The notes under the pieces: generated by a model
What the model was told of the DNA's origin: nothing
The model's input: only the letters and a program-made list of their open reading frames with translations
The model's database searches: none
Part shown: positions 35,857 to 43,610 of the stretch, one piece after another
Layout: each line of letters opens with the position of its first letter
Position numbering within the stretch: the stretch's first letter is position 1
Translations under genes and position numbers: made by a program
Source: Pedobacter endophyticus
Lineage (GTDB): Bacteria > Bacteroidota > Bacteroidia > Sphingobacteriales > Sphingobacteriaceae
Reading direction: 5' to 3'
Assembly: GCF_015679185.1 (NCBI RefSeq)
Contig: NZ_CP064939.1
Location: 1,488,001-1,552,000, forward strand
Length of the DNA stretch: 64,000 bases

Positions 35857-37997
35857 TATCTTTCCACTTTACTGATTAAAAACTCTTTGTATTCTTGCTC
35901 GATGTTTGGCATATACTCACTATACCCCTTGCTAAAGTGGTACTTCCTGTCGAGCGAGTATACCATCACGTCCTCCTCGGGCGTGTAGAGCCTTAATACG
36001 CCATCGCCGTCCTCGCCCACTATACCTGCCCTGTACTTTTGGTAGGTAATGTTCTCTGGTGAGATCAGCTCGTTGCCGTCCCCAAAGAGGTCGACAAGGA
36101 ACAGCCGGGCGTTGGTTACCTTGTCCGTGCTGATCAGGTCCCTTAGCCTGTCGTTCTCTGCCTTGGTGAGCCCGAGCACGATCTTGGCGGGGATGGTGCC
36201 ATCGCTCACCTTTAGGATGGGCCCTCTAATGGTCTCTGTCCCATCGGTAAAGGGCTGCAGGCTGTAGTAATAGGGCTCGGGCAGCTGGTAGGTATTGCTG
36301 CCGCCTACCGCTCCGGATACGGAGGGCCGCGTTTTTGTGTCGGCGGTGATGGTGCCCGATAGGGAGAATGCGCTGTTCAGCACGTCTACCGCCTCGGTTA
36401 CGTAGGTTACCCGTTTCAGGGTCGCCCCGGTTTCATCCGTGTCTATCGCATCGTTGATGTTCAGGCTCTGTACGGCCGTAATGCCGTATTGTTTCTTGTT
36501 GTAATAGTGGTTGATAAGCTTGAGGCGCTGAGCGGAGAGGATGCCAAAGTCGCTCGCCTCGCTGGCCTTTAGCAGAGGCTCGGCGGTAACCTGGTCAAAT
36601 ACGTCGTCGAAGAAGTTGGGTATGCCATATGTTGGTGTAACCTGTCCATTGCTATCGGTCGCCGTTCCCGTTTGGTATGGGTTTGCCCGGCCCTGATAGA
36701 CCAGGGTATTGAAGTTGGCGATGTTGAGCTTTGCACCGCCCTCGCCCACGGCGGGGTTGCTTAGGGTAATGGTGCTGGTATAGTCGCTGGTTGTCCCGTC
36801 GTCGGCCGTGGGCTGCCTAAGGCCTGCGGCATCCATGAAGTTGTTCTTGGCACTGGCAATCTCTGCCACCTGCCCGTAGAGCATGGTGTCCTGGCCATTG
36901 TCGGTGCTTAGTTGAAGGCAGAGGGTGTTTGCTACCTCGTCGTGTGCCTGTGGGGCCTTGTCAATCATCAGGGGCCAGCCGTCATTTTGGTAGGCTTTGT
37001 TGTCAAGGCTTTCTTGGGTTGGGCCGACCTTCAGGTCGCCGTAGTTGCCGTAATAGTCGTAGGAACGTCCCCTGTTGCTCTGAATGTAGAGGTAGAGGTT
37101 GTTCCTGGTATGGAACTTGGACACGATGTCGGTGTAGATGGCCTCGCCCTTCTTCTTCTCATTCCCATCGCCCTTTTTCAGCGTTACCTCGCCGTTGTCG
37201 CTGTGGAACCCATAATAGGCGGCGGCATCGAGGAACTGAAAGATCTGTTCTCGTTTGTGCCTCTTTTGGATATCGCTATCTTCCTCAGCAAGGGTTATCA
37301 CGGCCTTTTTGTCCCTGGCATAGGCGAGGTCGAAGGTAAACTGGTCGTGGGGCGTGGGTAGCGAATAGTCGCCATAGCTGAGCACGATATCGATCCCGCA
37401 CTCGCCAGTGATGAAGTGCCCAAGGCTGGAACCTGCGCCTATCATGGGCAGCTCAAAGGCCTCCTCCTCCTTCTCAACGAACTCGCCGTTGCTCTCCACG
37501 TACTCCGACTGCTTGAAAAACAGCTGATCCAAAGGCAGGCTGTCGGGTTGAAGTGCGGGGTCGAAGCCGATGTATCTTGCCAAAAACGGCGGCACGTCAC
37601 TGTCGGGTGCGGTACTGGCGTAAAAGTCCCTGAAGCTCTTGTTGATCTTCTTGACGAAGTCTGAGGCGCTATCGCCATCGGCCAGTACGGTCTCGCCGCT
37701 GATGAAGTCGGCCTTGGCCAGCCCCCTGTAAACGAAGTACTTGATATTTAGCCCGGTAATGGGCTGCCCGAAGGGGCGCAGGATCAGGTTGACGGCGTCC
37801 GTGTTTCCTGCCTGCGGCTGTAGCAGCGCAACTCCCTTGCAGATGGAATAGGCCATGGCCCCGCTGCTGCTGAAAGCGCAGGTGAGGTTGAACCTCTCCG
37901 CATTCACAGGGCCGAAGGCCTCCGATTCGGATTGGGTAATCGAGGCAGGATCGGTGAAAAAATAAGACTGAGGAGCGAAGTTAGATGAAAATGACAT
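35856..37997 (-). CDS. Unrecognised 713-residue protein of the toxin cassette
   Basis: I do not recognise this protein. It has no signal peptide and no clear membrane segment. It is rich in Asp, Gly, Ser and Tyr, with beta-type stretches (FGQPITGLNIKYFVYRGL; LFLVDLFGDGNELISPENITYQKYRAG). It may be a structural or adaptor component that carries or recruits the toxin. Its gene ends in TAATG, so the toxin is translationally coupled to it. Base composition is odd: sampled lines give about 50-60 % GC, against about 35-42 % in the genes on both sides. This hints at a separate origin or strong codon bias. Confidence 0.7.
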   Translation of the reverse strand: MSFSSNFAPQSYFFTDPASITQSESEAFGPVNAERFNLTCAFSSSGAMAYSICKGVALLQPQAGNTDAVNLILRPFGQPITGLNIKYFVYRGLAKADFISGETVLADGDSASDFVKKINKSFRDFYASTAPDSDVPPFLARYIGFDPALQPDSLPLDQLFFKQSEYVESNGEFVEKEEEAFELPMIGAGSSLGHFITGECGIDIVLSYGDYSLPTPHDQFTFDLAYARDKKAVITLAEEDSDIQKRHKREQIFQFLDAAAYYGFHSDNGEVTLKKGDGNEKKKGEAIYTDIVSKFHTRNNLYLYIQSNRGRSYDYYGNYGDLKVGPTQESLDNKAYQNDGWPLMIDKAPQAHDEVANTLCLQLSTDNGQDTMLYGQVAEIASAKNNFMDAAGLRQPTADDGTTSDYTSTITLSNPAVGEGGAKLNIANFNTLVYQGRANPYQTGTATDSNGQVTPTYGIPNFFDDVFDQVTAEPLLKASEASDFGILSAQRLKLINHYYNKKQYGITAVQSLNINDAIDTDETGATLKRVTYVTEAVDVLNSAFSLSGTITADTKTRPSVSGAVGGSNTYQLPEPYYYSLQPFTDGTETIRGPILKVSDGTIPAKIVLGLTKAENDRLRDLISTDKVTNARLFLVDLFGDGNELISPENITYQKYRAGIVGEDGDGVLRLYTPEEDVMVYSLDRKYHFSKGYSEYMPNIEQEYKEFLISKVER

Positions 37998-38024
37998 GTA
38001 TTTTGAATTTTATTTAAAAATTTT

Positions 38025-39875
38025 TTAATTGCTTAATACTACATTGATATGATGATTATCACTTCTTGATGGCCAAAAGAGATGACTTAAAACACTGATG
38101 GTGCCGTGAGGACTAGGGTTAATACTATCATCCTGTATGCTAGTAGTGTATGCTGGCAACGTAATTGTAGCGTTTAACAAAGGAGATTCTTCCCCTGGAT
38201 AGTTGGGGTCATTTGGCGAATAATTAATTTTATACGTCATCTCCACAGATAAATCCTCAGTAATGGGTTCATTATCTGCTTTTAGTAAAAAGCCATTCCC
38301 TGTTACAAAAACAGTAAAAGTTCTATCGACTGATGCATCGGCGCATGTACCACTATAATTTGCATGCTGTTGCTTATTCGAGTCGAAGAATTTCCTAGCA
38401 TGATTATTGGCCTCGACTTGGCTTATACGTGAACTGAATGCCCCAGCAGGTAGGGTATAAGTAACCCACGAACCTTCAAGGTCTTGATCGCAGTCATTTT
38501 TTTGGACTACTTCCTGAATTTCATCAGAAAGATAGTCCAAGCTTGAGAGCGAATAGGTTAAAATATCGTTAGGTACGTTATAGTTAAATTTAATAATGGT
38601 AGATAACGTCTGTTCTGTAAAATCTCCATTGGCTCCCCCTCCTGCATTTGCACTGAAGTTGACCAGACTACTGTAATTACTGCCTCCAGAAACCGATGGG
38701 ACTAGACTGCCTGAAGCTCCTCTCATGATCATCTGAGCGTCGTGGGTTTTTAAAGAGTAAGCACCCGACAATCCCGTGGCCTGATTTGCTCGGCCTTTAA
38801 TGTGAAATGCAAAGTTTTCTGATCCTGGGTATTCTGCCATTAATCTGGCAATGTTAAACTGAACTCGCCATTTAACCGGCCCTTCACTTATAAAGTCAGA
38901 TGCTAAAACATACATTTGCGCTATATCTCCAAAACTCGGAACAGTGTTTCTTCTAGTATAAGCTGGTTCATGGCTTACCGTAACCTCATCGTTTTCGATG
39001 AAGGCGATCATGTTCATTGGCGGCGAGTTAAGAAAATCGACAACTAAAACTCCTGGCTTGGAATTAACGTCCTTAATGGTAATTACGGAAGTCGCCTTTA
39101 TTGCTCCGTTTTGGACCGCCGTAATGGTAACCTGGCGGGTATCGTTAAAGGTATTATTAGTGGGTGCATAATAGGTTAATCCATCAAAATGCCCCTCGCT
39201 GCTTTGTAGCGTATAACTGGCAGAAATATCTCGCTTGATGCCGTCAGAGTATGTTCCAGTAACCGCATACGGGGTGGTCGTTCCCTCATTAACAACAGTC
39301 AATCCATTTATCATAATCGATTTTAATACAGGCCCTGTGGTGTTAATAATTGTCACATCTTTAGTTACATCGCTATTTTTCGACGCATTTATCGTAATCT
39401 TCATATCCTGATCTGAATCAGGATCTATCCTTGCAGTAAAGATATTTCCATCGAAACATCCTCCGGTGCTCCAAAGCGTATATTCGTCTGTTACATCCTC
39501 TGTAGTTTGATCAGAGAAAACTCTAACTATTCGATATTCAGTGCTTCCCCCCTCATCAAGGGTATCCACGCCATAAATATTAAGTGATACTGGAAACTTA
39601 TAGGTGTTAAAACTGAAAGTTTTGATTCCCGACCAACCATCTGCGGTAAGAATCCTTACCCCAACAATATGCTTTCCCTCGGTAACCTTAGCTCTAAACG
39701 CACTTGTATTGTTTTCCAAAACCAACGATTGATCAAGGTACCATTCATAGGCTTTAATGGTGTTTTGTTGTGCTGAACTATCAACAGATACGTAAAAATC
39801 TACTTGATCGTCAATAAAATACATTTCTCCCAACAAGGAAAAAGGCGGCCCGTAAAGACATGGTGTATTAGGCAT
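38025..39875 (-). CDS. Ig-like / DUF5977-type protein of the toxin cassette
   Basis: A 616-residue protein. Residues about 20-290 look like three tandem Ig-like (Big-type) units, two of them with the repeated pattern VNEGTTTPYAVTGTYSDG... / DEGGSTEYRIVRVFSDQTTEDVT... and [IV]TI.A. A later piece VEANNHARKFFDSNKQQ followed by HANYSGTC resembles DUF5977, found in large surface proteins of Bacteroidota. I use the ATG at 39875 rather than a GTG at 39920. No obvious signal peptide is seen, although the N-terminus is hydrophobic in places. It may be an extracellular or spike-like part of the delivery apparatus; this is inference from its position. Confidence 0.65.
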   Translation of the reverse strand: MPNTPCLYGPPFSLLGEMYFIDDQVDFYVSVDSSAQQNTIKAYEWYLDQSLVLENNTSAFRAKVTEGKHIVGVRILTADGWSGIKTFSFNTYKFPVSLNIYGVDTLDEGGSTEYRIVRVFSDQTTEDVTDEYTLWSTGGCFDGNIFTARIDPDSDQDMKITINASKNSDVTKDVTIINTTGPVLKSIMINGLTVVNEGTTTPYAVTGTYSDGIKRDISASYTLQSSEGHFDGLTYYAPTNNTFNDTRQVTITAVQNGAIKATSVITIKDVNSKPGVLVVDFLNSPPMNMIAFIENDEVTVSHEPAYTRRNTVPSFGDIAQMYVLASDFISEGPVKWRVQFNIARLMAEYPGSENFAFHIKGRANQATGLSGAYSLKTHDAQMIMRGASGSLVPSVSGGSNYSSLVNFSANAGGGANGDFTEQTLSTIIKFNYNVPNDILTYSLSSLDYLSDEIQEVVQKNDCDQDLEGSWVTYTLPAGAFSSRISQVEANNHARKFFDSNKQQHANYSGTCADASVDRTFTVFVTGNGFLLKADNEPITEDLSVEMTYKINYSPNDPNYPGEESPLLNATITLPAYTTSIQDDSINPSPHGTISVLSHLFWPSRSDNHHINVVLSN

Positions 39876-39977
39876 ATAAAAGTTTAATTTTATTTGGTTA
39901 AAAGATAAATATTCGCACACGCGACGCGTACCAGAGCTTATGGGCTCGCAATAATTGAAGAAATTACGTTTGTAAGG

Positions 39978-40811
39978 CTATCTTTGATAAGCTTTCGATT
40001 GGCGTTCAACTGATATGTACTCTGCGTAAACCCACTTTGCCTTGTCGATACGATACCAATTGTTTTTTGTTTCGTATATAGAGACGAGTGTGTTTTTCAT
40101 AATTGCCTCAATTTTTTGAAAGGATTTAGATGGTCCTTTACGTACGTTAAGTTGGCTTACAGAAACCCGACCTTTCATTAAAACGGGCTCCTTATGTGTC
40201 TTCAAAAACGACATAGTCCGTTGCACACCAGGCAAAAAATAAGTCTGAAAATCTAGGACTGTATTGCCACCGAAAAAATTTGTTCCCGGACAGGTTTTAT
40301 GATTTTCTAGAATCCGCTTTCCACCAGCGTCATCTCTAACGCCATCTGTTTGTCTAAACCAGTGATGATATATAATGGAGTTTAAACTCGGTTCGAGGTT
40401 GAATTTGTCGCAAAGTAGTGCCGTAAGTTTAATAATACTTTCTCGTTGAGCATTCGTCATTACGTCATGCCCGAGATCAAAGTTACCTATGTTTTCGATG
40501 CAGATCCCTCCGGTATTATGTCGCTTGATGCCGGCTGGAATTATAGATAAACTTCTACAAACAGCAATTTGTCCGTCAGGAAATGTGGTGTAGTGTTGTG
40601 CAATTTGTCCGAGGTTGTTCTGCACATGATATCTTTCCATAGCAGCAAGTCGGGCAAAATGATTCTTCCCATCGAAATTTTTATACGAGGGTACGTGGGT
40701 GTGATGATGTTGTAAATGGTTTATCTTACGAGTGAAGTATATTTGAAGATTATGCATATAATCCTCAAATTCCGATAGATTCATAAGAATAAATTTTCCT
40801 TGCTGTTGCAT
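39978..40811 (-). CDS. N-acetylmuramoyl-L-alanine amidase (PGRP type) with SH3 domain
   Basis: A 277-residue protein with an amidase_2/PGRP domain (about 35-195): HVPSYKNFDGKNHFARLAAMERYHV, GQIAQHYTTFPDGQIAVCRSL, NTGGICIENIGNFD and HKTCPGTNFFGGN. A bacterial SH3 domain follows (about 212-270: VSQLNVRKGPSKSFQKIEAIMKNT...NNWYRID...WVYAEYI). It cuts the amide bond between muramic acid and the stem peptide. There is no signal peptide, like phage endolysins. As the first gene of the cassette it could open the wall for release or penetration, or it could be an effector itself. Confidence 0.85.
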   Translation of the reverse strand: MQQQGKFILMNLSEFEDYMHNLQIYFTRKINHLQHHHTHVPSYKNFDGKNHFARLAAMERYHVQNNLGQIAQHYTTFPDGQIAVCRSLSIIPAGIKRHNTGGICIENIGNFDLGHDVMTNAQRESIIKLTALLCDKFNLEPSLNSIIYHHWFRQTDGVRDDAGGKRILENHKTCPGTNFFGGNTVLDFQTYFLPGVQRTMSFLKTHKEPVLMKGRVSVSQLNVRKGPSKSFQKIEAIMKNTLVSIYETKNNWYRIDKAKWVYAEYISVERQSKAYQR

Positions 40812-41004
40812 TGTGAATTAGTTGAGAGCGTTAAATAAATTGATTCGAGTATTCCAAAGATTCAACTTAATTTGTCGTTGTAAAAAAATTTTATATCGAA
40901 AGGTTAAAATCCTTTACGAAAACATTAATTTTCTCGATTAAAGAGTTTCATGGCTGTATGAGTTTTTTATCCGCCATTCATGGAGTTTGAAGAGAAAATT
41001 GAGT

Positions 41005-41051
41005 AGTCATCTGACGAATATAGGCTACCTGCAGCTATTCATCGGATGGCT
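41005..41051. repeat. Hairpin repeat, degenerate copy (CATCCGATGAATA family)
   Basis: agtcatctgacgaata and tattcatcggatggct flank a loop that matches the loop of the 56917 group (taggctac.tgcag). Pairing is imperfect. Confidence 0.65.
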
Positions 41052-41073
41052 TATCCCGATAGCTATACTTTCG

Positions 41074-41157
41074 AAGCTGAGAAAATCTTTAAGAGTTCGC
41101 CCATTCGAAAAAGAACTTTAGTACAGTGCATCTTACGCTAGCTGTCACCCTGAGCGT
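41074..41157. repeat. Second repeat block, right copy
   Basis: Matches 30991-31073: aagctgag, attcgaaaaagaacttta, ctgtcaccctgagcgt, same orientation. It belongs to the 743-base gene-free gap (40812-41554) that is almost filled with repeats. Confidence 0.7.
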
Positions 41158-41204
41158 GAATTTTTCAGAAAAAATCAATAGGAATGACGTTATGTATTCT
41201 TGCC

Positions 41205-41313
41205 GTCTTTCCCGCGCCCGCCTGAACGGACGGGCAGGCGGTCCCGTACGTACGGGACTAATGCCAAGCTAAAGCCTTTCTTTCGCTTTAGGATTCCCAA
41301 TTAAATTGGGAAT
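41205..41313. repeat. Cluster of short palindromes
   Basis: Three foldbacks in a row: gcctgaac/gggcaggc near 41220-41239, the perfect palindrome GTCCCGTACGTACGGGAC at 41241-41258, and ATTCCCAATT-a-AATTGGGAAT at 41293-41313. The first has a relative near 26808-26830. These are probably merged dispersed repeats, possibly also transcript ends for the opposing units. Confidence 0.55.
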
Positions 41314-41403
41314 GACGACCGTTCGTAGTTGGCGTTCCATTTATTTGGCTAGCCTATAAATAATTAACTACTACCAATAAGTTACCAAATAACGTCAGTG
41401 CTA

Positions 41404-41501
41404 GCGTAGTCGAAGGGCAATACAGGTTTAAGTGCTCCATCGGATCACGTGACATCAGAGAAGTCAAGTTTTAAAAACTTGACTTCTCCAAATGTGTTCA
41501 G
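41404..41501. repeat. 98-bp direct repeat, right copy
   Basis: Partner of 30857-30954, same orientation, one visible mismatch. It ends about 50 bases downstream of the ROK kinase stop codon. The distance between the two copies is about 10.5 kb. Confidence 0.85.
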
Positions 41502-41554
41502 GTCCGGCAAATCGACACTTAAATGAGTTGGGGCAAAAACGAGTAAAACCGAAT

Positions 41555-42412
41555 CTATACCGAACACGCGGCCCCAATTAATGCCGCAGCCTCGCCCCTG
41601 GTAGAAATGTAAACTGAAACCGCTACCGACATGGTTTGGAGATAGTAGCGCAATTGGGGCAGAAAAAGTGTAGATGCATTGGCAATATTACCGCCCAGAA
41701 CCACACAATCGAACTTGCTTTTTTTGTGTAACTGAGTCAAAAAAATGCCGAGGTTCATGGCAAACTCATCAAATACTTGCAGTAAATGACTACCGCGATC
41801 GCTATTATCGATCAGCTCTTTTACGTTTGCCACTTCGAGACCCGAGTATTGGTTGTATTTGGCAACAAACCACTTTGAAGAGAAAAAATCTTCGCAAATG
41901 CCGCCCATAAACGGATAGCACCAATAATCGGCATCTGTTGCTTTTCCCTGAATGCCTGCCGCCGATCCAAAGCCGGTGCCTAGCGTAAATCCCATTACAT
42001 TTGCATAATCTCTCGCCGCTCCGTGGCTAAGTTCGCCCTGTAAAAAGCAACCCGCATCGTTTATAAAACAAAGGTCGTTTACCGCTATACCCAACGCTTT
42101 AAGCATTAGCGAGCGCACGTTATGGCCATAAAGTCCATCGTATTTACCCATGCCAATCATGTGCGAAATTCCGTTCTCGTAATCAAATGGCCCCGGCATG
42201 GCTATTGCTACCCGGCCAGAATTGTTTCCTGCTTGCAGGCTCCTTTTAATTACGTTGCACCAGGCGGCGATTACCTGATCTGCTTCGGCTGAGGAATCGA
42301 TCTTTTCGCGATGCAATGAGCCTGCTAAAATTACGCCCTGGTTTACATCGACCAAAGCCGAGGTAATGTGCGAACCGCCAATATCAACGCCTGCAATAAT
42401 ATTTTCGTGCAT
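41555..42412 (-). CDS. ROK-family sugar kinase
   Basis: A 285-residue kinase of the ROK family: nucleotide-binding start AGVDIGGSHITSALVD, catalytic Asp in CFINDAGCFLQGEL, and phosphate 2 motif GFTLGTGFGSAAGI, with GGNIAN near the C-terminus. The zinc-binding CxCGxxGC motif of many ROK proteins is not seen; only two Cys (YWCY, GICED) stand in that region. It begins one base after the stop of the GH76 gene. As last gene of the mannan locus it most likely phosphorylates mannose to mannose-6-phosphate in the cytoplasm, feeding the isomerase encoded at the other end of the operon. Confidence 0.82.
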   Translation of the reverse strand: MHENIIAGVDIGGSHITSALVDVNQGVILAGSLHREKIDSSAEADQVIAAWCNVIKRSLQAGNNSGRVAIAMPGPFDYENGISHMIGMGKYDGLYGHNVRSLMLKALGIAVNDLCFINDAGCFLQGELSHGAARDYANVMGFTLGTGFGSAAGIQGKATDADYWCYPFMGGICEDFFSSKWFVAKYNQYSGLEVANVKELIDNSDRGSHLLQVFDEFAMNLGIFLTQLHKKSKFDCVVLGGNIANASTLFLPQLRYYLQTMSVAVSVYISTRGEAAALIGAACSV

Positions 42413-42413
42413 T

Positions 42414-43595
42414 TTATTCTTGCTTGGATTTAATATTCAATAAACTCATTCTGCCATACAGTTCGGCAATGCAGGCCTCATCCAGCAACCATTTCGGCTT
42501 CCGTTTAGAAGCATCGTCGGTGGCCCATTTAGCGGTTAAAAAGCCATAGCGATCTGCCGATTCTTGCCAGGCCCTATCTAGATTTGCAGCAACGGCGTTA
42601 ATGTACCGCGGGTTGCGGTCTACCTTATACAGCGCTTCGTAGCCGCGAAACAGAACAGTAACAAACCACGGCAAATCGATTTTAAACTGCCTTACGCCAT
42701 GATGTTCTTCTGAGAAAAAACCGAACGAATTGCTGGCCACAAGCTGTGCCTCCTTTAAATATTTTTGATCGGCGGTAAAATGGTACATCAACACCGCAGC
42801 CTCCAGCATCGAGCCGGTATTGTAGGTGTAATAGGTTTCGTTTGGCTTGCCATCCATTTTAACGTCGTTATAATAAATTCCATCCGGGTTTCTGAGCGTG
42901 CTGTGCATCCAATTGTAAAAACGTGTGCCCCAGGTGAGGTAAAATGGCTCTTTTGTGGCCTGATACAGTTTTAATGCCGCCAAAGTGGCCATGCCATTGC
43001 TGCAAGCCGGTTTTTGGTCTTTATGCCCCTCGAGCCAGTAAACGCCGCCGCCCAGCTTGTCATCCCACCCGCTGATGATAAAGTTGAACACTTCTTTGGC
43101 TTTGGTAATGTAAGTAGCATCTTTGGTATTGAAATAGGCTTCGACATAATCGATGCAAACTAATCCATTGTCGTCGTAATAACGATCAGACTTTTCGAGG
43201 GTTGCCGGATAAGCCTGATATCCTACCGGAATACGGGTTGTATCACGGTAGGCCAAAACGCCAATGCTTAAAGTGTCGAGGTATTTTTTGTATTTGGCTT
43301 GCAGATCGGGGTATTTAATCAGCACGTTCGCGGCAGAAAACACGCCAGAAAAGGGCCACAAGAAACTGACTTCTTTCTCTTTTACTCCGGCACCCTGAAA
43401 GTAGTCGAGGTTAACCCTTCCGCCCGTTGGATAATGCTCGCTGAACAGACCGCTATGTTGTGGTACGCGGTAATGCTGCCAAACCTTTTGGAACATCAGC
43501 TCGGCCCTTTCTTTATAAAATGCGCTGTATTTGGCCTCCTGAGCATAGCTGTGTTGGAACAGGATGATTCCAAGAAAGATCAAAAAATACTTCAT
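42414..43595 (-). CDS. GH76 family protein (alpha-1,6-mannanase type)
   Basis: A 393-residue (alpha/alpha)6-barrel protein with signal peptide (to about residue 18). The adjacent acidic pair of GH76 is present as Asp141-Asp142 in RYYDDNGLVCIDY, and the barrel motifs GGGVYWLEGH, ACSNGMATLAALKLY and YTYNTGSMLEAA follow. GH76 enzymes cut alpha-1,6-mannan backbones with retention. It is the second GH76 of this locus and is quite different in sequence from the one at 45985, with no lipobox, so it is probably periplasmic. Confidence 0.85.
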   Translation of the reverse strand: MKYFLIFLGIILFQHSYAQEAKYSAFYKERAELMFQKVWQHYRVPQHSGLFSEHYPTGGRVNLDYFQGAGVKEKEVSFLWPFSGVFSAANVLIKYPDLQAKYKKYLDTLSIGVLAYRDTTRIPVGYQAYPATLEKSDRYYDDNGLVCIDYVEAYFNTKDATYITKAKEVFNFIISGWDDKLGGGVYWLEGHKDQKPACSNGMATLAALKLYQATKEPFYLTWGTRFYNWMHSTLRNPDGIYYNDVKMDGKPNETYYTYNTGSMLEAAVLMYHFTADQKYLKEAQLVASNSFGFFSEEHHGVRQFKIDLPWFVTVLFRGYEALYKVDRNPRYINAVAANLDRAWQESADRYGFLTAKWATDDASKRKPKWLLDEACIAELYGRMSLLNIKSKQE

Positions 43596-43610
43596 AATAA
43601 GGATTTGTTT

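Noticed and set aside
36912-37361. Plus-strand frames of 149 and 136 codons inside the 713-residue gene
   Set aside because: They are antisense to a GC-rich coding sequence, which produces long spurious frames.
30857-41501. Composite transposon with IS ends
   Set aside because: No transposase or integrase gene and no tRNA next to the repeats; the repeats have no IS-like terminal structure.
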